Assembly: GCF_017654505.1 (NCBI RefSeq)
Contig: NC_054553.1
Coordinates: 5,354,974-5,418,973, forward strand
Reading direction: 5' to 3'
From: Polyodon spathula
Lineage: Eukaryota; Chordata; Actinopteri; Acipenseriformes; Polyodontidae
Length of the DNA stretch: 64,000 nucleotides
Position numbers and translations under genes: made by a program. The notes under the pieces were generated by a model. The model was not told where the DNA came from. It saw nothing but the letters and a program-made list of their open reading frames with translations, and did not search any database. This document shows positions 1 to 12,100 of the stretch, piece after piece (the stretch's first letter is position 1; each line of letters starts with the position of its first letter).

Positions 1-219
1 TTCCCTCTTTCTTTGATGAATACGAGAGACTGCTGACAATGAGTTAACCCTGTTTGAATACCTTTGGTCTAGACAGTAAGTTTGACAATGGCTCTCGTTT
101 TATTCATGTACATATAAGCGCCAGTATATATCATAGACTATGATTCCCGAACTGATGTTTAAACATGCAAGACTGCACCTAATAACTGAAGAACGACATC
201 ACAAACATTAAGATAGTAA

Positions 220-669
220 CACCGTGTAACAATTTTTTTGTTGTTTGTTTTGTTCCTGGGTAGTAAGTGTTATTTCCTAATTGCTTATGCCTCAAAAGTA
301 TAGAAAATGTCTATTATTCCCCACTTCCCCGCTTTTGTGACCAGGACAGGTAAATTTAAAAATATCACTATTTCCAATGGGAAAACGGGCGCTTTTGTGT
401 CTTTTCGTTCACATAAAGTCAGAAAAAAACAACAAATGAATATAAATACATGTTAATTTGGATTCATATGTTGTTTTTTTCTGACTTGTGAACGAAAAGA
501 CACACATTTTCCCGTTTTCCCATTGGAAATAGTGATATTTTGAAATATCACTGTCCTGGTCACAAAAGCAAAGTTTGTGGGGAATAATAGCCATTTTCTA
601 TACTTTTGAGGCATAAGCAATTAGGAAATAACACTTACTACCCAGGAACAAAAATTGTGTTACATAGTG
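220..669. mobile_element. 450-bp hairpin (foldback) DNA transposon/MITE
   Basis: Two arms of about 210-220 bp (220-441 and 462-669) are near-perfect reverse complements around a 20-base loop. Arm landmarks are GTTCCTGGGTAGTAAGTG (left) and its complement (right). The ends read CACCGTGTAACA and, inverted, CACTATGTAACA, and TAA flanks both sides (217-219, 670-672), consistent with a 3-bp target duplication. There is no transposase, so it would be non-autonomous. A TAA target would fit PIF/Harbinger, but I do not recognise the ends and leave the superfamily open. The short open frame inside (409-594, minus) is a by-product of the arm sequence. Confidence 0.75.
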
Positions 670-1371
670 TAATCTAAATTTAAAGGTAGAAGATTGGATG
701 TGCTGATTATCTTGAAATATGCAATTTACAGTACATTAGTCTGAAATCCTTAATAGTTCAGATTATATATTTTTGTCTTCACAATTTTAAATGCATTAAA
801 TGTTGCAAAAAATTGACTGATATTGTGTTTCAGAGATTACTATTCAGGTGAGTGCACAGTGCATTTATTGTATTTTACTGGGAAAGATACAATGATCATA
901 TTTAGTGGTTTATCAGTCAGTTTAAAACATTTACAGTGGGGTCTCATTCTGACCACACTCGTTCATTCATCTTTAAAGATAGTGTTCCCCCTGTTATTGG
1001 GTGATGAAGTTAAATTGCATTAGTCTGCCAGGGAAGCAGGTCAAGGGTTTGTGGAAAAATGCCTCAATGTCTAGAACATCCACACATCATACACCTCGGT
1101 ACACATCCTGTCAACGTTAAAACAACTTTCCCTCTCAACATCCTTAGTTAAGCACACAACTTTTCATTAGATTTCTTTTTTCTTTCCATTTCTGTTTTCC
1201 AATTAAGAAACAAAATGTTTGACAGCCTGAGACAAAGCAGTACATGGCAACTTAAGAAAACAAAATAGAAAAATTTAAGATGGTCTCCTGACAAACAAAC
1301 AATAAAGCAACAAGATTTGGATTCTATACAAATGGCAGGCGATACATCACACAGAATACTCTCAAGATTGC

Positions 1372-1373
<2 letters not shown>

Positions 1374-1406
<33 letters not shown>
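1374..1406. repeat. (GA)n microsatellite
   Basis: An uninterrupted GA dinucleotide run of about 33 bases in the upstream intron. Confidence 0.95.
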
Positions 1407-1408
<2 letters not shown>

Positions 1409-1757
1409 TCTTTTACAAAAGGTTCTTAAAAGTAGCCATAAGATGCGTGTTTACACAATCCTGTAACACAGGCCTTAAAACTATAAATAAGTTGGTATTT
1501 ACTAATGTGAATGCCGCTTATTAAGATGTGTGCTATGGAAATCATTAGCATATTAAGACATGCCTTATCACAGAAGATAAGGTGCGTCTTAACAAAATGA
1601 CGACATAGGAGCCACTGACTGAGCAGAGATTGGGATATGGAATTGTCAGTTCTTGACTTTTACTAAGTATATGTAATAAATACTTTATAACACCGTTTGA
1701 AGCAAAATGCTTTTTTAAATACATACACAATCCTACCTAGACACTGTCTTGGCTGGA

Positions 1758-1759
<2 letters not shown>

Positions 1760-1792
<33 letters not shown>

Positions 1793-1803
1793 TTTTTTTT
1801 TTT
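1760..1803. repeat. (GT)n followed by poly-T
   Basis: About 15 GT units run straight into 15 T residues. A (TTTC)n run follows at 1931-1956. Confidence 0.95.
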
Positions 1804-3871
1804 GCATAGTAAGATTTTGCATGGTTTTTATGACTAAGCTACATAAACACATTTATTTTCAATGACCTGTTACTTTGTACACTTTTGTATAATCATAATA
1901 TACCTGAGACACATTTCTGTTCAAAAGTTGTTTTTCTTTCTTTCTTTCTTTCTTTTATTCAGTCGGCTGGTGTATGTGCGTTTTAGTATATAAACGCATT
2001 TATTTTAAAATTAGTCTTCAGAGTTTCGAATGTGTAGTATCATACATACATATCCCTATACCTTGTGCTGACAGATAGCTTTAAGACGGATCTCGGCTCT
2101 CAACACCTTCTTTCCATCAGTGCTATCTAGCACATGATTTAAGGTGTGCTTCATATATCATCTGAATATCATTAGCCTCATTAGTGTGCTCATGCCACTT
2201 CATTTGGATACATCACCATGCATTTTGCATATTCAGCAGATGCTAATGTACCCATCATGTTATTTTTAAGGTGTGCGTGCTAACTTACACTTTATGCTTT
2301 AAGTTGTGCTTTATTGTGATTGATAAATATGAGATTAACTAGCATGCGCCTTGTCCTTGGATAACATGCGTGATATATATGAGAGAGAGAGACAGAGAGC
2401 TTGTAAAAGCCCTTTAGTCCCAGTCCTGCGTTGAACATGAAATACAATGTATTGGAAAATAAATAGCATGTCTGTTTTAACATTTAATTTGTGTGAAAAT
2501 CTCACAAGTGCAATGTACACATTGAAGATTGCCAAAAACTTTCAATGAAATGCATATATGTTCAGCAAAGGGAAAATACTTTTTATTTTTGAAAGGGCAT
2601 CCAAACTCCATTGAGTGGAACAGACTTGGTAATCGGTACTCCAGATATCAAACAAACAGGACTCTGCTTTATTGCACTCAGACCCATCAGCTTCCAACTT
2701 CAGTCAGAGGTTCAAGCTGCTGTCTCGTTCCTTCTCTCTATACAATGGCTGCTTTTAAAGCAGTCTCAGGTTAAGAGTTGAAAGCTCCCAACGTGTTTCT
2801 GTGAGGCTGCGGGGGAGCCAGAATAGATTTGTTTCAGGGTATCACAGGCCTTCACACCAGTTTTGAAGTTGGTAGCCAGGGTCCTTCTGAAAAATGAAAA
2901 AAATAATGTCACACTTGATGTCAATTACCCACAGGACAAGGGACCAGTGACATTATCAAAGTGTTGAGTCACTGTCAGCTCTGCATGCCCTTGCATAATA
3001 TCACTCTTTGATTGTTCAAAAGAAAACTCCGCTTCAAAGCGTTTGTTGTATTGATATGCCTACCATTCAGATGCTATATCCTCTGTAACTGGTGTTTTTA
3101 AATATGCATGAATTAAAGCTTTAAAATGAGTAAATTAAATAAAAAGGCAAAAACAACACATACACACACATATGCAAGATACCCTACATTACAAATTCTG
3201 TTTAAGTGTAATACTTTTTCCGGACACCATGCAGAGAGTTGCAGTCATATATAATGAATTGCTGAAGCGAGAGGGTGGAGATTAAAGCATTCCCCTTTAT
3301 CGGTAGTGTTTGATGTCTCCGGCTAGCCTCCCACTGTGGTGACTTTTTGACAACCTCTGAACTGGCTTGCAGTTTTTGCTTCAGACAGGTCCACTAAGCA
3401 CTCTACAAAGACAGCTCTGTAGTGTGGCTTGATGTGAAGGAGGACTGATTTGCAAGCGTGTGTGAACTGTGAGAGTATAGCATGGCTTGTTAAACACAAC
3501 TTGAAGCAAGAGATGCACAAAACTGTGGACTGTGTCATTTAAACTGACCAGCAAAAGTGCATCTTGACTGACTGGCTCCTTCAAACAAAATTTACGTACC
3601 ATCTCACTTGCTCAACTGTGCAATCTCTTTCTTTTCCGATTGTTGATAATGCCATATAAAATAAATCGTTTTTACTTTATTTCTAATTTAAAAAGTAAGC
3701 TGTTTCAAATAAAATTATATGATATTTGCAAGCATTGCTAGTTATCTGCCATAAACATATTTAACATAGGCTAGTTTAGCTATAGTGATCGGCCCCTTTG
3801 GATACATTTTAATTTAATTTAGCAGTCATACACTGCTGTGTAAAAGATCCAAACTCCTTCCCTTTTGTACA

Positions 3872-3965
3872 TGTGGCCACTCCCCATTTAGCACTCAATT
3901 ACCTAATTGGGGAGTGGCCACACCTGTGATTGCTGGCAGGGACAGATTTAACCCCATCCCTGCCA
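3872..3965. repeat. Two adjacent short inverted repeats
   Basis: A perfect 15-bp inverted repeat (3872-3886 TGTGGCCACTCCCCA; 3908-3922) with a 21-base loop is followed 11 bases later by a perfect 9-bp inverted repeat (3934-3942 TGGCAGGGA; 3957-3965). Together they look like the core of a short dispersed repeat, but I could not assign a family. Confidence 0.6.
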
Positions 3966-5196
3966 ACCTTACATTCCCCCATACACACTGTTTACAACAG
4001 CAGCGCTTCTGCCCGGCCACAGCATCTCAAAAGGAATTTGTGTTTGTTTCTCTTTAAAAAGATTTCAGTTTTTAATGAAGCAGAAATAGATGCTGTACTA
4101 AGCTGAAAACTGGGCAGTATAGGGTTGTCGAAAAAGAGCACTGGGCTGTCCAGAGCAAACACAGGATTTTGGCAGCAATACAATCAAGATGACAGTGTGC
4201 TTTACAGGTGATATTTTTCTGTTGTTCCAATTTGAAATCCTTTCAGCTATAAAACGTACAACATAAAAATTAAATTATAAGTCATAAAAGCTTTCATCGA
4301 AGTTTGCAATTAAGTGAATCGGTATGTAACACTCAGCATTGTAACTTTTGCATTTTTTTGTTTTATTTTATTTTTTATGGTGTGCATCCATTTGAACCAA
4401 AGCCGTGCCATTACGAGACAAGCTGGAGTACTTAGTGGCAAGCTTAAAGTCATGTTGCAGGGTTTATTGGGTTGCTTAATACAGAGAGAAATCCAAAAGT
4501 AATCCAGCCATTGTACCAACAGGTCCATAAACTCTCCATAAGCCGCAGGGTAGAAAATGGCTCAGATATGAGTGTGTGTGTGTCGCAACTATTAATATAC
4601 ATTCTGACACCAGGGAGGCCCGAATCCTGCTGTCTGCAGTGCGCAGAGCATATTAATCAAGAGCTGTGCAGCTGAAAAGTTTAGATAGGTTTTCTTTTTT
4701 CTTTTTTTTTTTCCTTTTATAATTTCAGAGTTAGAGGAAATCTCTTTGTCATACTTTATGGTTCATTTAGGGTACTGAAACTTCTTGGGTATTAATTCAC
4801 AGGTAATTTTGAGAACGGATAGTGGTGTCTGCCTCTTTGCTCCTTGTCATTTTTGTTTGTGTTGTAACTGGTTAGACATTCACCAGTAATGACAACATAA
4901 CCCTGTAGGGTTTGCCTGTGTAACAACAAGTGACAAAGCAATGAGAATAAAAAAAAAAAAACATGTTAATGAGCCAGCTGGTCTAGTAATCATTGTAATA
5001 AGAATACAAAAAGTAAACGGATCTCTACTGCCATTAAAGTGATTTATAATTCAAGTATATGTACACTTTTAGCAGTTCGACAGTGTTGTAAGTATAATTA
5101 GTTTTTGTGTTATAGTTAGATTGTAAACTTTACGGTGGCAACAAAAAGAAATGTTAATTTAGTCCATTGTGTCTTAGCTGACACCTCACAGTCTTG

Positions 5197-5201
<5 letters not shown>

Positions 5202-5243
<42 letters not shown>
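5202..5243. repeat. (AT)n(AC)n microsatellite
   Basis: A compound dinucleotide run: AT units to about 5229, then AC units. Confidence 0.95.
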
Positions 5244-6602
5244 TGGCAACACGTCCTTGACAGCATTGCATGACATGATTAGAACTTGCAGCAAACAAGA
5301 TATTGTCCTATGTTGAGAAACAGGATATTATAATAGATACCCGTCAGACATTAAATATTTCTTTACAATGTGGCATTCAGTGGCACTGAGCAAAGTACAT
5401 TGGGTTTGTCTGTCAGAAAAAAATAAAAATAAAAGTTTGACACATTCTAAAGGACTGAAGAAGTTATGATTTTGTTATGATCACATTTTCCAGTCCACTA
5501 ACAAGTATCTTGGGAATGTGTGAGAGTGAAATATTTCACATGATCCCTCAACAAACTGTGTAGTTCCATATGCTAAAACATATAATCATTTAAAGTTGGC
5601 AAACACTTACATTCCTTCTGCTGGTTTAACCAGGAGAATGTCCTCCAGTTAGATGAGTTTGTCCTAATCACTTCGGTACTTGCAGATCTGTTACTTTCTG
5701 TTTTTACCAGTTCAGGTCGTCTTCCTGGCAATTTCTTTAATTTCTAGAAATATGATCTATATACATTCTTAGACTGCCACTCCGCATGTAAACATGCATA
5801 GGTCTTTCTGCGGGGTGCTGTGTGTGTAAAGGAATTGATCAATAAGTAAAGGGTTAAGGATATGTAGGGCTGCACCCAAACAGCAACGGATACTGCAAAG
5901 ATGACAGTCTTTCTTTCTGAGATGGAGAGAGATAGCGAGTATGTGTTTGCTGTCAGTGTATTTTATCCCTCTCCCTGTGTTTGCGGGGCGGTGAGCAGTA
6001 ATAGAGACTATTGGGATGTCAATATTCCAGCAAGCTGTCTGAGGTTTGTGTTCAAATCTCTGCTTTACATCCCAGCTGTGATGTCTGCCTCAGTGCAGCA
6101 TTCCTCTGGAATACTTAAACAAGCTGGCAAGGCAAAACTAATGGACACAACGGGCAGTAGTTTGTAATGTTTTAAATCAACTCTGACGCACGTGACAGGT
6201 CCGCAGGTCTAATAGGTCCAAAGAAAGCATGAAGCAGCTTGAGGAAGTCAAGGCTCATTTTAAGAGTGAAACATTCCAGTTTAAAAGACTGTTCATCCCA
6301 GTTTATTAAAAAGGGGGTTGTGAACAAAGTGCCTGGAAAAGAAAAAAAAAAAACAGTTTGTGCATCATTTAATTTCCTCCTCACCTTGCTCAGCTTTCAG
6401 TGTTTCAGTGGAGTTGTACTGTGTATTGTTACTGTACACAGCAAGTGTATGCTTGAGCTTATCAGGCACCTGGCCAGTAGGGTCTGCTGTAGCATGATGA
6501 GGAGAAACAGTCCCTGATGGTTTTTCCTCCTTAACCCGCGGAACCGCTAGAGCTGATACAACGCTCCATTTGGAAGCCCCAGTGAAGACCTGCAACTTCG
6601 CA

Positions 6603-6634
6603 CAGCCAGACGTAAACCTGTACCCGTCTGGCTG
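6603..6634. repeat. 10-bp inverted repeat in CpG-rich patch
   Basis: CAGCCAGACG (6603-6612) is perfectly complemented at 6625-6634 across a 12-base loop. The surrounding 6515-6700 is richer in CpG than the neighbouring intron. A 124-codon open frame on the minus strand (6365-6739) covers the patch, but its translation resembles nothing I know. The patch could be a fragment of an unclassified repeat. Confidence 0.4.
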
Positions 6635-7543
6635 TATGACTCGCTTTGCACACGGCGTGGCTATGCATTTATTAGGTGAGCCGCTCAGGGGGACCCTATT
6701 ACACAATACATTTAATGAGGTATCTGAGTCATAAGTCATCTGAAGTTAACCCTTGGCACTGCCACTGCTGAGCATAGAGTGAGCCTTCTAGACACGCCTG
6801 GTCAGGTAGCAGAACATCATTCCACCGTATACAGATACCATTCAAAACAGACACTTCTTGAATGCCATGTGAGCAATATACCGTAGACACTACACAGGTT
6901 GATTAAACAAGCATAATTGTAGAAATTTACCCACCTTTTCAAAAAAGACTTACAAAGTCTGTAAGGAAAATCTGATTCTCTTCCGAAAAATCCCATATTG
7001 CTCAGTTTCACCTTAAAGCCTATACAATAGTGTTGAGTGCAGTACATAGGGAATATGGTTTTATCCTTCTTATAGATGTGCCCAATTAAACTATGTCACA
7101 TCTGTAATGAAGATAAATGATCACGTGATTTGTTTATTTCTTTGTTTTCTTTGATTTTTTTAATGGAAATATGCAACACACACAGGCACGCTCACACAAG
7201 ATCACTATTTAGGATCTCGCCTTCGTTAAACATGATTAATCTGCTCTGCGGATAAGATTACAATGTGTGAACCTCATGACTCGGCGAGAGCGTGCTATTG
7301 CTGTAGAAGCCAACTCTGGACAGTATGCTGCACTTCGTCTCTGCCAAATGGCAGGAAGGCAATTTAAATGTTAGCAGCCTTGGAAGAAAAAGCTAGAAAA
7401 ATTACAATTGAATTAATCTGTCTTTACTCTTCTGTGAATTCATAATTAGGCATTCTATGCCATAGGATTTGCAGTGATTGGGGATCCAGACTGGTGAGCC
7501 AATGGTAAAACAAATGCTTGATTTCTATCCAGTATTTGTTGCA

Positions 7544-7573
<30 letters not shown>
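7544..7573 (+). repeat. Poly-G tract of 30 bases
   Basis: Thirty consecutive G on the sense strand of the intron. Such a run can fold as a G-quadruplex in DNA or pre-mRNA. The exact length in an assembly is uncertain because homopolymers are error-prone. Confidence 0.9.
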
Positions 7574-7575
<2 letters not shown>

Positions 7576-7628
7576 GGTACTTGGGAAGTATTTGTTCATT
7601 CATCTCAGTGAGCAGTTATGTTATGTGT

Positions 7629-7641
7629 CCAGTAGGTGGTG
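7629..7641 (+). promoter_or_regulatory. CTCF-like motif (weak)
   Basis: CCAGTAGGTGGTG matches most of the CTCF core consensus (CCASYAGRKGGCRS), with T in place of the C after GG. It is a single motif without supporting data, and chance occurrence is likely. Confidence 0.2.
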
Positions 7642-9078
7642 TTAGAGTACAGACCTATAGTTAGTTCTGGATTACTGTTAATTTGAGCTGTCACTCTGGT
7701 GGAGATAACCCATACTAATAGATGTCTTAGGTTCACCTACTCTACTGTCATTGTCATGTACAAATGTGTAAGCCACCAAATGGACACCAAAAATTATTAT
7801 GTATATTAAAAACAAAACCTTACCAGGATCTGAACCAGCACTACAGCTGAATGGCTGTTGGTGTATTGAAGGCATTGAGAAAGACTTCCATTCAACATGT
7901 TTAGTTTCTTTTTGTATTTCTAAGTTTAGCCCTGTTGAGTGTTTAATAGTAGTTACATTTTAACTGTTTTATGGGTATTCTTGTTATTATTGATTGATTG
8001 ATTGATTGAAATATGATGAACAGATACTGGTATGTATCCGTTCATCATTATGCATCTATATATGGACTTGAACCAATTTCTGCAGGTAATAGTTTTTAGT
8101 ATTCAGCCATCAGTACCAGCATCACAGGGTGGAGAGTGATGCAAATGAATTGTCAACAGCCACCATGATGTATTATGGACATCTCAGTAAGCTAGGGTGT
8201 GAAATGTTGAACATTTGTTTTTCTAATAATATGTTTGTAAGCTATGCTTTGCACAGCTCATAATCAGAATCTGCCCAATTGACCTAAAAATCCAGGAACT
8301 AAATGTAGATTTTACATTAAGTACCAATTCTTATCTCATTGCTTTGTTATGCTCTGCAGTTTTTGTTGTGGTTTGTTTTTATAAGAACACAAATTCAATT
8401 TGTGTGCATATTTTGTGTGGACTTCATACTCCCTGTCAATTCAGGCGTGCCAGTCAAATTAGAAACAATTTCTTGTCACCGATTGAAAGAGAAATGCTTG
8501 ACTTCTCAGGTCTGGAGCACAAGTGCCAGATTGACAGAAGGGAGAAACTTTGGTTTATAAAGAGATAATAAATTGGCTGCAGGCTTAGAAAAATGCTGGC
8601 TCTTAGCCTCAGTCAGTCGGTGGAATTTGACACAGCTAGAATGCACTGTTAAACGATGTTTTCAAAAGTTATTAATGTTGCTTTCTCTCAAGGGCTCGGC
8701 TGCTGTGTTTATACCAGTAATATGAAGCTCTTCTAGGTGCGTTTATCTGGTGTATTGTATGTCATTACTCTGATGTGAAAAGAGTGCTGTAGATATGTCG
8801 TTTTTGGCTGCAGTCCCATTATGGAGTTGAAGCTTGGCGGCTTGTTTTATTTTTTTCATGAAACCTGCCCAGCAAGGCAGGGCTGGAGCTGCTGCATGTC
8901 TGCCTTCTCGTGCCTCTTACTGTAGGATTCTGCTTCGGAACCATGCACTGACATGCACATGAAATTGATAAAAAACAAAATCATGTAGCAGCTGTCATCT
9001 ACAGACAGATTCAGTCCTCTGATTGGGGTGCTGAGCTCTCGTCAAAAGGTGTATGCTGAATTTTGGGAACATCTTTGT

Positions 9079-9105
9079 AAAAATAAATAAATAAATAAAT
9101 AAATA
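9079..9105. repeat. (AAAT)n microsatellite
   Basis: About six AAAT units. A similar short GATT run lies at 7990-8009. Confidence 0.9.
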
Positions 9106-12100
9106 GGCCAGTGGTTAAATCCTCTTCCATAAACCACAAACATGGCCACAGTCCACTTATATCTTTAGTCTCTCTCTTAGAATTAAAAGTCCCATTTACA
9201 GAAGAACTATATGCCAGAGTGGACATAAGATTTTCAGGAGTAGTGCACCTGACCTCAATCATCATTAAACTGGTAGAAGTAAACAGTTCAGACATTGAGA
9301 ATAATAAAACACTACCCTGTGTTTATCACGAGAAGGTGGTGTGGGTGTTAAAGCTGCAACGCTGTATGGCGCCAGTTGATCACTATTGTTTGTCTAGGGA
9401 TGTACTGGGTCTGTAACCAGATTAGCTTGTATGTTTAATGTCTCTGTAAAATGGTGTTAACCTTTAGTACTGCTTGTGTTTTGTTTTAATTGACCATTTG
9501 CAGAGATCCATTAAGCGCTCTATTACACTACCGTCATTATAGCACCATGTCCTCTTTCTGTTCAAACCAACTTTATTTTTTTAATACAACCCTTCCGCCT
9601 ACCCAGTCTCAGATTCAGATTCGTAAAGCATGGCCCCTTAATATCACCTGGAGCTACCGGTGGCCTTTTCCAAATCCTGTGCATAAAATTAACCTGGGAC
9701 AGTAAATCTACCTCCTGATAGAAATATGTGCGATAGATTTCAATTAAGTTGGTGGATGATCTGTGAATCAATAAGTTGATTTTAAATGTAAGCTTTCCTA
9801 TCATAAGGGTATTTAAATAATATTGCAGTGGGTAACTGCAGCAAGATATCTTGCCTATGGCAGTGTTATTGACCCAGTAAGAGCATGCTTCCCAGTGATT
9901 TATCAGGAGCCTAATAGCATTGCATTAAATTAGCCTTCTTCAATTACCAGTGTATCTGAAAATGAGGGATTAAAAAAAATACCATCATCTTACAAAGACA
10001 CCGTGCAACTATAAAGATAGTCTCGGGTCTCCTGTGGTTTAGCTTTGCTGAGTTTGTGCACGGGTCATGTGGAACAAAAAGATATAGGATCCATTTATGA
10101 TGTCATATTCCACATTCTAGGGATTGATAGTTCTGAGGAAGTAATGTATCTGCAGTCCCTCAACCCTGTATGATGCTCTGACATTTCTCTTAACACATAC
10201 TCTGACCTTCAAAACAAGTATACATCTGCAGGTCTGTGGTGCTGGGGCTTCGTTTCCGGTACTTCAGTATCTGTTCTGTGCAGGCAGACCAAGGTATTTA
10301 GTGAGCAAAGAGGTAAAATTGGCATTAAATGGACGGTGCATTCCACACATGTCATTTGTAGAAAATGGATACGTTTTGGGGTACCACGGCTTCCTCATTA
10401 AAATAGTCTTTTGATAACTACCTATTCTGGAATACATCATCAGTCAGAGTGGCATAAAATAGACCACACATCTCTCCAGCACCACAGAGGAGCACATGTT
10501 TCTACTTATTAGGTAGGCCAGGGTATATAGTATCACATTTACCATTTTAACCCGCATACAATATATATTGACTGTTTTTTTCGCTCGGCTCCATCAGGAT
10601 ATCATGTTCCAGCAGTAAACATATGGATATGTTTAGTTTTCTATCACTGTGTGGTATGTATGTTTTTATTTTACCCTACAGGGACATATTACATTTAAAA
10701 GCCCCCGCTGAAAGAATTGAGTCCAATAGATGATTTGAACCTGTGTGTGTACTGCGTTCAATATTTCTAATCTCGATTCCCCATGGCTCGCTGCTCGTCC
10801 AAAATGCACACAAAAAACAGCAGTCAGGCCAGATGACTTCCTTTAGTGAAATATTTTTTCAATTATATCTCTGTGTCTTTCGTATCCTCTGTAGTCCCCT
10901 AATCTCCAAGAACTCATTCCCTCAGTTCCACCCATGATGAAATTAACAAGACCCCGGCAATTTGCTTCTTGATGTTATGCAGTGGGGGCTTACATCTAAA
11001 GATCCTGTTTTAGAGCTGTCCATTAAATTGGCCTAATTGTAGCATGCTTGGCATATACCCAGTGCTACTACATTATGTCTCGGTTAGACCAGTGAATACA
11101 TCAACGTAAATAGAATGGGAAACATCAATACAAATCTCTGAATTGCTAAATGAGTTGATTGTATTTTTAATCAATGGAGTGTGTCCAGTATGACCACTTA
11201 CTGCTTGACGATGAACGGCCATCAAAGAAAAACCTTGTTCTCCGAAATGTACAGCATTCCTTCATTTAGCAGTAGTGTTTGAACATTCAAGCTCAAGTTA
11301 TGCGATAGACAGAGAGGCTGATGTGATCAATATGTTTTTTGATTAACAAGAGCAGGATAAGTCATCTGTGTGAACAGTTAATATTGCTAATAATTGCACG
11401 TGGCAAGTAAACAAATAAGGGGCAAACCCTTCATTATAGAAGATTATCATGACAACAAAATGCTTGAAGCTTGCAATAAATTGGTTTGAAAGGCCAGAAT
11501 TTAGCTGTTTTTGAGGGCTCTTTCCCTATAGTAAAGAATCTAAAACAGAAATAGGTCTTCTGCTATCTGCCAGTTGGAAAGACATGCACTCAGCTATACT
11601 TTGTTGGGAATAAAATTTCACTGAGAACAGAGTTATAATAAGAGGCCTGGATGGGGAATAGCTGAAGTATAAGCAATATTATTTTTTTTTTTTTTTTTAA
11701 ATTAGAGTTTCTAGAACCTCAGTGTGCGATGAGAAGCTGTGGTGCTACACCAGCACGCTTCACAGGAACATACACACTGTCAGATATTTTTCAATTGATT
11801 TGAGGTGATGAAGGCTTGTGACTGAAGTGTTTAAGAATGTCTGAGGGTGCTGTGAGTGGTACAGGCCCAGGTGCAAGCAGGAAATACAAAATATGGGCAG
11901 TAGGAGTTAATCTTGCTGATTGTTGTGGGCCACCTTTGAGACTGATATATTTCCTGATTTTCTTTTTTTTTTTTTTTTTAATTGAGGTTAGGATACTGGG
12001 TTTAAGCCATGTTGTTGAGTAAAAACATGTTTGTAGCTTATTTCAGCTTTAGATTGCGCAAATAACATTTGTTTGAGCTGACCAGGAAATTATATGCTGC

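Noticed and set aside
6365..6739. A 124-codon minus-strand frame
   Set aside because: There is no recognisable domain, no splice or expression signal, and a length expected by chance in a CpG-rich patch.
7800..7830. GGTTCAGATCC-like pol III box B on the minus strand
   Set aside because: No box A lies at the right distance upstream, so neither a tRNA nor a SINE is supported.
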